Source of the DNA: Misgurnus anguillicaudatus
Lineage: Eukaryota; Chordata; Actinopteri; Cypriniformes; Cobitidae
Length of the DNA stretch: 64,000 nt
Direction of reading: 5' to 3'
NCBI RefSeq assembly: GCF_027580225.2
Contig: NC_073340.2
Location: 21,398,001-21,462,000 of the forward strand
Shown one piece after another: positions 35,443 through 46,169 of the stretch; the stretch's first letter is position 1; each line of letters begins with the position of its first letter. The notes below the pieces were generated by a model. The model ran no database searches. It saw only the letters and a program-made list of their open reading frames with translations, and had not been told where the DNA came from. The position numbers and the translations under genes were made by a program.

Positions 35443-35669
35443 GGTTTCCCGGACAGGGCTTATCCTAGTCCCAGACCAAAATGCATGTTTGAGCTGCTTT
35501 AATTTAAAAACATCTTGCACTGACATATCTTAACATATTTCAGTGCCATTGTTTTGTCTAAAGAAGCAACCCGATATTGTTTTTTTGTAATGTTCGTAAA
35601 AACGACTTAAATAATATATCTAAGGCCTAGTCCTGGATTAACCTAAACCCTGTCCGGGAAACTCCCCCA
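35443..35669 (+). mobile_element. 'cccggacagggcttatcc' repeat, intact copy
   Basis: Begins 'ggtttcccggacagggctta' and ends 'aaccctgtccgggaaactcc', with complementary termini. It is used here as reference for the interrupted copy at 405-1697 and the copies at 27572 and 49678. Confidence 0.8.
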
Positions 35670-36075
35670 TAGTGGCAGCTAAATGTTTATAATTTAACCC
35701 TAGGCCTATATGTCACATTTAGCAATTTTTCTCAGTTATATTTGAATGAATTTGAAGTATGACTTATGAGTTATTCAACCTATTGAAGAGTTTGATTCCA
35801 AAACGAGATAACTCAATTTTATTATTTTTCAAAAATCTAGTTTTTTTGTGTGCATTCGATTTAATATCAGTCAAACTGCAGTTGGTTTGTTTTGATTTAA
35901 GCCTCCATAACAATTTTTTTATTTGCATGTTAATATTATAAAGGTCACCAGAGGGCAGTATGGTCATATTTTGGACCAAAGATGTTTCTGGACCAAATGA
36001 ACAGCACAACCAGAATTCTTCTACTTTGTGGGGACCAGGCAACAGTTTCTACAAGGAAATTACATCCAAAATAAT
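35670..36075. other. Noncoding stretch
   Basis: AT-rich; nothing recognised. Confidence 0.4.
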
Positions 36076-36341
36076 GGGTAACACTTTATAATAACGTTGC
36101 ATTTGGTGACATTAATTCATTAACATGAACATATGTCTACAGCATTTATTAATCTTAGTTCATGTTAATTTCAGCCTTTACTTATACAATTAAAACTGTT
36201 ACTGTTAACAGTAGAAAATGCACAATTAACTTGAATAATTGTATTTGCATTAACTAACATTAACAAAAATTTATAGTAATCGCTGAAAAACTATATATTG
36301 CCCATGTTAGCTAATGCTTTTACTAATTAAAGTGTTGCCAC
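36076..36341. mobile_element. MITE with GGTAACACTTTATAATAA ends
   Basis: The left 'gggtaacactttataataac' opposes the right 'aattaaagtgttgcc'. Internal 'cattaattcattaacatgaa' and 'attaactaacattaac' are typical of this fish repeat type. Confidence 0.65.
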
Positions 36342-36527
36342 AATAGTGTTTAAAATGAAAATATTAATTGTAAAATATAAAATGTGAAAGTTTAGTTTAG
36401 ATATAGGGTAAGAGGAAAGTATAATTTTTTGCCAGCTTTAAACAAATTAATTAAATGATTAAATAAAATTGCAAAATATGTTCCAAATATAAAAATTAAA
36501 TGCTAACATAAAAAAAACATTAAATTA

Positions 36528-36747
36528 AACACTGCCTGTGTTATTTTTGACCCATAATGGGTAAATATTGGACAGAACACATGCACTGCGGGGTTAAAAA
36601 TTACCCAAGGCTGGGTTGTTTTAACCCAACTGCTGGGTTATTATTGGTTGCATAACAACCCAACATCGGGTAATTTTTAACCCAGCATGTGTTCTGTCAG
36701 ATGTTTACACATTATGGGTCAAAAATAACCCAGACATTTTTAGAGTG
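36528..36747. mobile_element. 'tgggttatttttgaccc' MITE with inner copy
   Basis: The outer arms 'atttttgacccataatgggt' and 'acacattatgggtcaaaaat' match the 1942-2057 element. The loop, from about 36577 to 36690, is filled by a second palindromic unit of tgggtt/aaccca words ending 'taatttttaacccagcatgt'. The right end is TTTTTAGAGTG as in 1942-2057. The left CACTCTAAA has been lost. Confidence 0.75.
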
Positions 36748-36939
36748 AATTATTTAATTTTCAACGTGATGATGCAAGCGGTTTGAATCTGTCTTGGGTC
36801 ATGCCCTGATATCACTCCCCTTCTTTCACCTCTATTAAGAGAGGGTAAGGATTACATTAACAGAAATAATCTAAATCTGATGTGCCCTCTTTAATTTCTA
36901 TGGTGCCCATGGCCCTGGGTCACACGACAGTTTACACTT

Positions 36940-37150
36940 TGTGACCCTGTCTTTGAAATCCAGGCTAAAGTCTTATAATCTAATTATGAGATTAGGAGCA
37001 TCAAAGTTTGATTTGAATCATTGATTTCAATCCTTACCCAGTCAGTATCAAAGATATCAAAGTTATATTTTCACATAACGTTCTATATTGTGTAGGTGTT
37101 GTTATGTAGAAAAAAATGACTTTAACTGGGTTTTCACAGGCCGGGTCACA
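36940..37150. mobile_element. MITE with TGTGACCCTG ends
   Basis: The left TGTGACCCTGTC opposes the right 'caggccgggtcaca'. Second copy of the 21127-21298 family. Confidence 0.75.
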
Positions 37151-38639
37151 TTTGTGCTTTAAAAGCATTGACTGTTTGCTGACTATTCGCACATTAAACT
37201 TTCATTTGACATATTAATGCTGCTGAGTGGATTAATGTGCAAGGCGCAGGAAGCTGGTTGGCCGAGGCACCCTAACGGACACTGGAAGCGAAAGCTGTCT
37301 CATGGTTGATTGGTTCGAACCTCCCCACATGCTCACGCAACCTGGCAGTGTGAACTCTGACCCCCGTCTGCGCCTAAGCTGTAGTGACACGGTCAAGGTG
37401 AAGCGGCAGAGTGGAGCTGACTGCGGGAAAGGCTGCTCGCTGGTCTGCGGCCCAACTTAGTCGCATTAAGAGTCCACCAGTAAATAATTTAGACCAAACA
37501 GTCGAAACAATGCAAACATGTTATTATTAGTGTTCCACTTCGATATTCATAGATGCTAGTGGGGCTTAGGATAGGAAAATGTAGGGGATGTGTTTATGCA
37601 TGTGTGGTCTTTATGCTTATTTATGTGTGTTAGAATTGAGGTTATGGTGTCAGGCCATGTTCTTCACTTTCACCAACACCCAGTCTAGTTTTACACACTG
37701 CATGATATAGGAAGTACGAAGTTAAAAACAGTTCAGATGTAATAAAAATATAGTCTCATTTTTCATTGTTATTATTTTATTTCCTGTGCTCTAAATATGA
37801 ACAGAGCTTGGAATAACATACAGTATTCATCTGCTAAACTGTTGCTAAGCCGCTTATTGAATGCTATACAAAACCATACACAATGTGTTCTTACACTTAA
37901 ATATTGTGAAAGGAATAATCTCTTCCAGATCAAGATACAGAACATCTCAGATATAGATTAGGGAGTGTTTTTTATGATGAAACTAGAGATATATCTATGA
38001 GTACCATGAACTCATCTTTTCTTAACCACTTTCATTGCAAGCTGGATTGTCTTCATCCCCCCTATAAGTCTCAATCAAACTTGCTCTGTGCTTTATTTTT
38101 TAATACAGAGTCTCGGCGGACTAATCCGGATGCTGAACTGAGCATCAGCAGCTGCTCCTTATCCTAATCATCGCCGTAGCGACCGGCCAGCCGCCAGAAT
38201 CCTGTGGGGACCTGAATTAATACTCTGCGTAATTCCACACAATCCCAAGAAAAAATCTAGTCCTGCTGCCGGGCCACTTGACTTTTGTGTTTCAGTGAGC
38301 TCTGGATGGCACCAGCAATCTTTGTAATCGGTCAGTAAGCCTCTGCGCTGCTCAGTTTAACTGCTTCTGCAGGGCATGTGAACAAAAAGAGCAGAGCTGG
38401 GGTGAATATTATCTCACATACATGTGTGTTTATACTGTAAAGTATTTTATAGGTTGCCTTACCATGGGTTTCGTATGTAAATCCATATGAACACATGCTA
38501 AGACATAAGACCCTCATCAACCAAAATGAGATATTGTAAGTGTGGACACAATGTCTCTCAAAAGATTTGAACTGATCTGTTAAGGTGTGTCTTCATGTTT
38601 GATAATTTATGTCAAGATTTGGATCAGGATGACAAAAGG
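37151..38639. other. Repeat-poor noncoding stretch
   Basis: The 37200-37500 and 38090-38350 parts are GC-balanced and look single-copy. The first carries 'ggattaatgtg', a homeodomain-type motif. No gene recognised. Possible regulatory DNA is an inference. Confidence 0.4.
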
Positions 38640-38864
38640 ATGATAAAAGGAGACTTCTCCCAAAAATGAAAAATCATTTACTGATCCTCCAGTGGTTTCA
38701 ACCTTGTATAAATTTCTTTATTCTACCAAACACAAATGTAGATATTTTGAAAAATTACATTATGTTTTAAAAATGCTTGTAACCAAACAGATACAGGGCA
38801 CCATTGACTTGCACCATAATATTGTTTTTTCCTACTATGGAAGTGCCCCAGATCTGCTTGGTTA

Positions 38865-39550
38865 CACTTTAAAAAGTTGGATCAACTTAAAAATTGATTT
38901 AATTTGTAACACCTTAAATAAGTTAAAGGAATAGTCTACTCATTTTCAATATTAAAATATGTTACTTTAACTAAGAATTGTTGATACATCCCTCTATCAT
39001 CTGTGTGCGTGCACGTAAGTGCTGGAGCGTGCTGCGACGCTTCGATAGCATGTAGCTTAGCCCCATTCATTCAATGGTACCATTTAGAGATAAAGTTAGA
39101 AGTGACCAAACACATCAACGTTTTTCCTATTTAAGACGAGTAGTCATACGAGCAAGTTTGGTGGTACAAAATAAAACGTAGCGCTTTTCGAAGCGGATTT
39201 AAAAGAGGAGCTACATTTTATGGCGTAATAGCACTTTTGGGAGTACTTCGACTCTGCGCAGTAACACCCTCCCTCTCCCATTATGAGAGTGAGAAGGGGA
39301 GCGGACTTTTCAGGCGAGTCGAAGTACTCCCAAAAGTTCTATTACGCCATAAAATATAGGATGTATCAACAATTCTTAGTTAAGGTAATAACATATTTTA
39401 ATATTGAAAATGAGTAGACTATTCCTTTAACATTTTCAACTTAAGTCAATTTTGACTTAAAGAAAATTTTGGTTGAAAAACTTTTTTCAATTTTAGGCGT
39501 TATCAATTAAAGTAATTTTTTAGGTTGATCCAACCTTTACTTTTTACATT
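38865..39550. mobile_element. CACTTTAAAAAGTTGGATC MITE, middle layer
   Basis: The left 'cactttaaaaagttggatca' opposes the right 'tgatccaacctttacttttt'. The right arm 'atcaattaaagtaatttttt' matches 6982-7144. It contains the 38927-39426 insertion. Confidence 0.7.
38927..39426. mobile_element. TTAA-flanked foldback, AGGAATAGTCTACTC ends
   Basis: TTAA at 38923-38926 and 39427-39430. The outer arms ('aggaatagtctactcatttt' opposed by its complement ending at 39426) run about 68 bp. A second inverted pair lies inside: 'ttttatggcgtaatagcact' near 39217 opposes 'gttctattacgccataaaat' near 39336. It is the youngest layer of this nest. Confidence 0.9.
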
Positions 39551-39624
39551 TATGTAATGTGTAAGTAAATTTGTTAATAAATGATGACAGAATTTTCATT
39601 TTTGGGTGCACTGTCCCTTTAATA

Positions 39625-41868
39625 CTTTGATCAAAATCAAGTGAGTGATAACTGATCAAATATGTAGTGACTATAATGCTTATTTTTCTGGAAAAATACA
39701 GTCCAACAATTGGACATTTATAAATCTATATTACCCTCTCAACTGTTCAGCGTTGTGCTATTTTTCAATTGATCTTAAACAATTAAATATAGATGAGCCT
39801 ATTGGCCTTTCCCTTTGTATATTGCCAGTAAATGAATAATTTCTTAGCTTTAGGACACAACCTGCACCTTCACACATTAGAAAAATCTCATTCAGCTCAA
39901 ATTAATGTTTCTTCTTTACTTTCTCAGATATATATTTTTATTTTCAATAGCATCCTGAAGAATAGACATGTTATTCCCTGCCAAACTGCACTGTTATGCT
40001 TCATTCTTATACTAACATTTAGTGATTTATATTTTTCTACTTTTTTTCTACTTTTTGTTGTATGTACCCCTGCGGATCTCTTAGTAAGGCCCAATACTCA
40101 CTTCATTAACATCAGTCCAGAAATGTATTTTTCTGCAGCAAAACATCTAAGACAAAATGTTTGCATTGCATTTAATTATTGCAAATTTGCATGGAGTTTG
40201 ACATTTGCATTTCCCAAGAGCTTTATAAAATATAAAATATTTGTTTGTTACTTACAACTATCTTCTCTAATATTGGTGTCTGTGCTTTGAGTAGTTTGAT
40301 CAGAATGTCTTTTTGTGAGATTGTTGTATTTACCTCTGTATGGTATTGCTATGTCTATATTTATAAAGTTTTATCTACATACAGATTAACACAATTTAGA
40401 CATATTAAAATACACATCTATCTTATTTCTATTGATCTATGGAGTGTCTTACTTTTTAATATTATGTTTGTTTAGGTTTAAGGATGAAGTATACATTTTA
40501 CTACTAATAATGAAAGATCAGATTAATACCAAACCATGTTTGCACAAACAAGTTTTGAGACACTTCTACTTTCTGGAAAAAGATTCATTTTGAGTGAGTA
40601 CTCAGCAGCAGTGTTTATCAGGGCTTCAAAATAATATATTTACATTAAACGGCAGGTAAATGGTCAGGGAAAGAAAACAGACAGTACATATATTTGACCT
40701 GAATGTATGTTCTGGTCAGTAAGAAGTGAAAATGAGAGTGTGGCTTTGTGTCTCATCTCCACTGCGACATAATCAAAGCCCCGGATTTATGAGCAACCAG
40801 ATCCCCGCTAAAGCTTAGTGTTGTAAACAACTCAGATCAAGCCACAGATTTAAGAACATGTACCACTTGCACTTGGTACTTTATTGGTTAAAGAAGATTA
40901 GACATGACAAATTTTAATTTGTCCCTGAATCCGTTTTATAAGACGATAATGCCTTCACTGTCTTTTGATAGCAGAAGGTCTGATATTTCTTATGAGAAGA
41001 AGCCAAATCAGGGTTTGAGCAATTAGATGGATGAGAAGCACAAGAGATGAGGATCATGGGAATCACTGGCACTTTACAAATTAAACTGGTGAGTATTAAG
41101 AATCCTTTAAAGATGCTGTTGTGGCTCAATGCACAGATGAATTTTTAAGATCAGTGAGGAGGATCTTTTTTTTTCACATTTTAAGAAGTTTAATTTGTCT
41201 TATGAGTGTCATGCACAATAATGAAGCAAACACATGCATCATGCATAATGACACCACAGTATTTCAGTCACACATGAAATGTATTTCATTGCTATCCAAC
41301 TTGCCACCTAGATAATTTTTAACAGTATTTAATATATTAAAATTCATAAACATTTGTATATGTATCATTTAAGTGTCATATATATACAATATATGCACAA
41401 TACTCTGACTTCTCAGTGTCCTGTTTGACATTAAAGAACAAATTTTCACTACAAGCACATATGTGCTGCACGTGTAAGGTTATAGTTTGTACTACCCTGA
41501 CCTGAGATGCCCATGATAGCTTATCTTGTAAAGTTGAATCTGTGATTCATGCAGAGGGAATTATTTAGGGCTGGCTCGGGGACATGTCTCATAAATATTG
41601 TCTTATCCCACATGAGCAGGAACTGATATCCGATGAGTTTTTCATTAATAAGACTGAACTTAATCGCACTATATACGGCATGAGAATAACAAAAACCGAC
41701 TATACAATAATACAATAATAATCATATTTCAGCAAGGATAAGGCAAGAAGAATAATCTTGGCGTGACATGAATGTAATCCCGACCACACATTGTCTGTGA
41801 GGATCAAAAGCCTACACGTACACACAAAAACACATTAATGTAAAAAAAAATGTCAAAAAATTATTCCT
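39625..41868. other. Long noncoding stretch
   Basis: 39625-40500 is AT-rich, with long but low-complexity open frames (up to 152 codons, mostly L/F/I/S) that show no domain. 40700-41110 is GC-balanced and looks single-copy. No gene recognised. Confidence 0.4.
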
Positions 41869-41870
41869 AT

Positions 41871-42006
41871 AGCTGTTACTGGGGCAGTACGCTTTCAAAA
41901 AGTACACCTTTGCACATAAAAAGTTCATATTAGTCCTCAGAGGTAAATATTAGTACCAAAGAAAGAATGCAAAGTTTTTTTAAGGTTACTGCACCAGTGA
42001 CAGCTT
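41871..42006. mobile_element. MITE with AGCTGTTACTG ends, intact copy
   Basis: The left 'agctgttactggggcagtac' opposes the right 'actgcaccagtgacagctt'. Internal 'aaaaagtacaccttt' matches the split copy at 358-1800. Confidence 0.8.
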
Positions 42007-42561
42007 GACCATATTTTCTGGCTGTGTACAATGTAAAAAGATTTGTTGTTTCAACTTAAAAAAGTATGTGTGCATGCAGCATGCTATCTTAAAATGTTTA
42101 GTTAATTCAATTTATTATTTAAAAATATGTTGAGTCAACTAATATATTTTACAAATACAGTGTATAATGAAAAAAATATATCTTACTTATACTGTATCAG
42201 TATGTCCAAAGTATTTCAGCTCTATTAAAAAAAAATTTCTTAAAGGTGCAGTGTGTAATTTTTAGAATGATCTCTTGATAGAAATGCAAAATAATATTCA
42301 AAACTATATTATCAGGGGTGTATAAAGATCTTTCATAATGAACCGTTTTGTGTTTATTACCTTAGACCGAGACCTTTTTATCTACATACACCGAGGGTCC
42401 CCTTACATGGAAGTCGCCATTTTGTGCCACCATCTTTCTACAGAAGCCCTTAACAGACACATTTTTTTACTAAGTTGTCTCCGACGATGCCATGTTTGTC
42501 CGGTGGCGGCTACCGTAGCTTCTCTATGCGTTTAAAAAGCGAGGGGTGAGCAGTGGACTAA

Positions 42562-43350
42562 TGGTGCGTTTACACCAACCGCGGTAGAGGCATGAAGCGC
42601 GAGTGATTTCAATGTTAAGTCAATGTGCAGACGTGTTGACGCGCGTCAGGAGGTCCCGCGGCGCGGAAGAGGCGTTCGGCGCGGAGCGGAAGACGCGTTT
42701 CCGCCTCATTTGCGCGTGAAGCTCGAGCGAAAGCCGCGAATTGAGCATTGGGCGCGGTACGCGCGAATGGTGCTTTTGTGCATTTTGCGGTTCACGCGAA
42801 TTTGCGGCTGACGCCCGAGTTGAAAAATTTGAACTTTGGCGGAATTTAGCGCCGCGTTAACCAATCAGGAGCCTGCCTGCTGCTGTGGTGGCAGCCCCGC
42901 CCGGAGTCACTCACTCAAGCAGTCACTCGGAGCTATATGACACAAGTTGTAATTTCTATAGAGGAGACAGGAATCAAAAGGACCTCGCTTGGAAGAGTGT
43001 CAGTAAGGACTTTGGGCAACCTGGCAAGTTGTAATACACACTTCACTTTTGAGTCACGTGACGTTTATCAACCCGCGCCGTTTATTTTCCCCCTATAGTA
43101 TGGTTACCCAATACAAACTGGTAACTTTCTTGATAAATGCACAAGTAACATCAGTCATCTTGCAAACAGACACTCGCACAGCAGTTGCCCCTCCCACAGC
43201 GGATTTTGCCTCGGACGCGCGTCAAATGCTTGCTTTTTCCGCGCGTCTACTCCGCTCTACACGCGCGAATGCATTCAAAGTGTTTAAGCGGCAAACTAGG
43301 CGCGGTAGACGCGATTTTGACGCCCAAACGCGTTTGGTGTAAACCCTGCA
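42562..43350 (+). mobile_element. CpG-rich PIF/Harbinger-like element, copy 1
   Basis: Starts TGGTGCGTTTACACC and ends GGTGTAAACCCTGCA, flanked by TAA (42559-42561) and TTA (43351-43353). The related empty site shows TGA there, so the target is a 3-bp TNA. The element is very rich in CG (gcgcg, acgcg words) in an AT-rich genome. It is nearly collinear with 63173-63965 in the opposite orientation. It carries a MADF-like exon relic (42930-43022) but no transposase, so it is non-autonomous. The PIF/Harbinger call rests on the 3-bp TWA-type target and the MADF relic. Confidence 0.8.
42930..43022 (+). pseudogene. MADF-domain exon relic, copy 1
   Basis: Reading 42930 in frame gives 31 codons that begin ELYDTS and continue through YRGDRNQKDLAWKSVSKDFGQP. 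The LYD start, the DRN-KKD-LAW core and the VSKD-GQP run match the first two helices of MADF domains (a Myb/SANT-related DNA-binding fold). In PIF/Harbinger transposons a Myb/SANT- or MADF-like protein is encoded next to the DDE transposase. The fragment stops at 'cctggcaagttg'. In copy 2 the same place reads 'cctggtacgttg', which could be a splice donor. No downstream MADF exon or start codon is visible, so this is a relic. Confidence 0.7.
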
Positions 43351-43419
43351 TTAGCCGTGGTTGCAATTTGCAACCTCACCACTAGATGCCGCTAAAATTT
43401 ACACACTGCACCTTTAAAT

Positions 43420-45407
43420 GTATAATGTGCTGTATCTTTAATTAGTTACATGCAGAATGAAAAGAAGGTTCCAAAAAGTGTTTGCCAAATTTTGCTTTTA
43501 ATGGTACATTAAAGTGACCCATCTGACAAAATGTTAGGAGAAAAACATGATTAAAATATCACATGTAAAAAGCCTCAAACCTCTTGATGCAATCTGAAAC
43601 GTCTGAATAGCTGATAGGAATGTTTTTGACCACTGCCTGGCAACCAAATGAAACTGCTGCGATGTTTAACCTTGCCATTTGCACCAGAAATTGTAAGGCT
43701 GACAAAGACGTTTTGGCAGCTCTGGTGCGGATTTCTGTTTTGGGTTAAATGTGAAAGGAGGCTTTAAACACAAGGATGTCTGTTGTCCCTGTCATTTGAA
43801 AGCTATACTGTTATTTTTTATGCTGGTTATCCTGCATTATAAAAAAACCTCACAGATTCTGAAACTCTCTGACCATATGGATGGTTTCGATCAACCCATC
43901 CTTGAATGATGATGAGATTATGATGAAGATCATTTGCATGCTGAAACAGGCACTGTTTTATATTGACGAGTGGCACGCTCTCTTGCTGTTTCATTCCCAT
44001 CTATTATGCAAATGAAGCATGGCCTCTTTCTCCCATCCAAACAATGAGAGCGGGCACGGAGGGGGGCATCATCTGGGTCACGCTGGGTCTCTTTTGTTTG
44101 GTGTTTGGCACTGTATTGCTCTATCAGAGTGTCATTAACAGTAAAGTAGGACATGCCAAGGCTCCGGGGCCGCGGAGGATGAGCGGAGCGAACAAGGTTT
44201 ACTGGAGCTCTGCCCGGGTGGTTGAGTGGATGGTTAGAGATCACTCAATTAGCACATGTAGAATTTCCTTTAAATGGCTGCTGACATTATCAAAGAGCGG
44301 CATAGGACGGCCTGTACGCGACCCTCTGAGCTGAGTGTTTCTGATGTCTGGAGGTGGCAGAAATGTTGAGGGAGGTGGAACGGCCTTTGATGCTATTAAC
44401 CCTCTGTCTTTGGGTTTGCATGCTGCCACACACTGGACCCATCTCTATGTGTCTGTACATAAACCCCCCCACACAAACACGCCCAGTGAGGCACATTAAA
44501 CAAGGGTGACAGGTCTGCTGGTCGGCAGCCAGGCTAATGGCTATGCCTCCTGAGAACATAATGCTTTGGCTCTATGAAGAGTGTGTGAAATGCTCAAAAC
44601 GTTCCTCCATTATTGTACGATTGAGTCATACAGAAGTGTTAAGACTGCCAGGCAGATTTAAAAAGGAGAGAAAGAGAGATTAGGAGACTAAAGTGTGTAT
44701 CAATTTATTTATTTTTGGGGAAAAAAACCTCAAATGTATTGATTTTCTCATGTCCTGATATAGAAAAGTTTTTCTGTAGTTTAGTTTCATTGAAACATCT
44801 TATTTAAAGTGAATTCTGGAAATAACTGAAAAATAAGGCTATTGCTAAATAAATTTTAAAGGGAGATTTTATGTTTGTAGTGACTTAAATGTATTTAAGG
44901 AAACTTCCTCATTTAGCAATTGTGTTATGAGTCATTGATTCTGGTAATTGAATAAATAGTTTCATTATTTAATTTAAAGAGAGATGTAAGAGTGAATTTC
45001 TCAGATGGAAGTTATAACTCCTTCAAGGTTATAAGATTATAAAGGTTGTTATGTAGACATAGTCCTGCGGGGGGCAGAACTGAACAAAATATATGGCATT
45101 AACTCTCATGACAGCAGTTACATGCTACAAAATGAATAGCAGACTAAGAAAGCATTATTTTGGTCAGGTTTTTGTGGCTCAAGGTAAGTACAGGTACAAG
45201 ACAACAACATAGAGTAGCACTAACATATGGACATAATATACACCACTGGACAGTGTAGGACAATATATACCTAAAGTTACAATAAAATTGAAATTAAAAA
45301 ACTTTTTTTAAATTTTTTAGAATATTGTGGTATTTTTTACAAATGACTTCTGTGAGCTTCATTATTTTAAAAAAATCATGTGTCCTCATAATCTTTTATC
45401 AAAACCG
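43420..45407. other. Noncoding stretch
   Basis: 43860-44620 is GC-balanced and looks single-copy. It includes octamer-like 'gatcatttgcatgctg' near 43928 and 'attatgcaaatgaagc' near 44002, a pattern seen in POU-bound enhancers. The open frame of 123 codons at 43963-44334 has a hydrophobic stretch but no family match. 44690-45400 is AT-rich with nothing recognised. Confidence 0.4.
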
Positions 45408-45411
45408 TTAA

Positions 45412-46163
45412 AGGACGAGTTCGGTATTTTAAACTTTAAGCCCTGTTTTCAGATTGTTTATGATGAAATAGAGCGGTTTTGACTGAAATTTGGTTATATG
45501 ATTCTGGCACGAGAATTTTTGGGTGTTTGTTGTATCACCTCCCACCTCTACAATGGCTGCATAGGTGCACTGGAACAATCCTTTCTAAAGTGCATTAAAC
45601 TTTCGTTTACAGACATGTGGGGCTCATCGAGTGGTCGGGGGTGTTCACTGATATGCTCACACAAAAATCGCTGCAAAGATGTTTTCCAACAGGTGGTTTA
45701 GCATTCGTTGTAAACTTGTGGACCTATTTTTCCAAACGCCTCACACCCGTACATTCTTCCGTTGAGAGCTTGAATAATAGACCCTCTAGCCCAGGTGGTG
45801 GCGATAATCCGCATTTGCCAATTGCAAGAATACAAACAAAGTTCCCGGCGCGGAGTAATACCGTACCTCACAGCACATCTAATACAAGTCAATGGAGTTG
45901 TACAAAAACTACGATAAAACCTGTTGGAAAGCATATTTTGCAGTGATTTTTGTCATATCAGTGAACACCCCTGACCACTCGGTGAGTTTCACGTCTTTGT
46001 AAACGAAAGTTCAATGCACTTTAGGAAGGATTGCTCCCGCGCACCCACGCAGCCACCGTAGAGGTGGGAGGCGAAACCGTTAAAAAAAACGATGAAAACC
46101 GTTCTATTTCATCATAAACAATCTGAAAACAGGGCTTTAAGTGTAAAATACCAAACTTGTCCT
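45412..46163. mobile_element. TTAA-flanked foldback, AGGACGAGTTCGGTATTTT
   Basis: TTAA at 45408-45411 and 46164-46167. The left arm 'agccctgttttcagattgtt' opposes the right arm 'aacaatctgaaaacagggct'. Inner blocks 'aaagtgcattaaactttcgt' and 'acgaaagttcaatgcacttt' also pair. The spacer of about 230 bp has no recognised gene. Confidence 0.9.
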
Positions 46164-46169
46164 TTAATC

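Larger units (their letters stand above)
38640..39624. mobile_element. 'ttctcccaaaaatgaaaa' MITE, outermost of three
   Basis: The left 'cttctcccaaaaatgaaaaa' and right 'gatgacagaattttcatttt' then 'tgggtgcactgtcccttta' are the two halves of the common fish MITE also seen at 48799-49171. The halves are separated by the 38865-39550 insertion. Confidence 0.7.
42244..43413 (+). mobile_element. TTAA-flanked AGGTGCAGTGTGTAA MITE, interrupted
   Basis: TTAA at 42240-42243 and 43414-43417. The outer parts (42244-42558 and 43354-43413) are collinear with the intact copy at 23676-24053. A 789-bp element is inserted after 'gcagtggac'. In the intact copy the same spot reads 'cattggactgagccgttgg', which gives a direct empty-site comparison. 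Confidence 0.9.

Noticed and set aside
39832..40290. 152-codon plus-strand frame
   Set aside because: Low-complexity L/F/I/S-rich product of AT-rich DNA, with no recognisable domain or conserved motif.
43963..44334. 123-codon frame with a single hydrophobic segment
   Set aside because: An antisense frame of similar length overlaps it. No family is recognised. More likely noncoding sequence that happens to lack stops.
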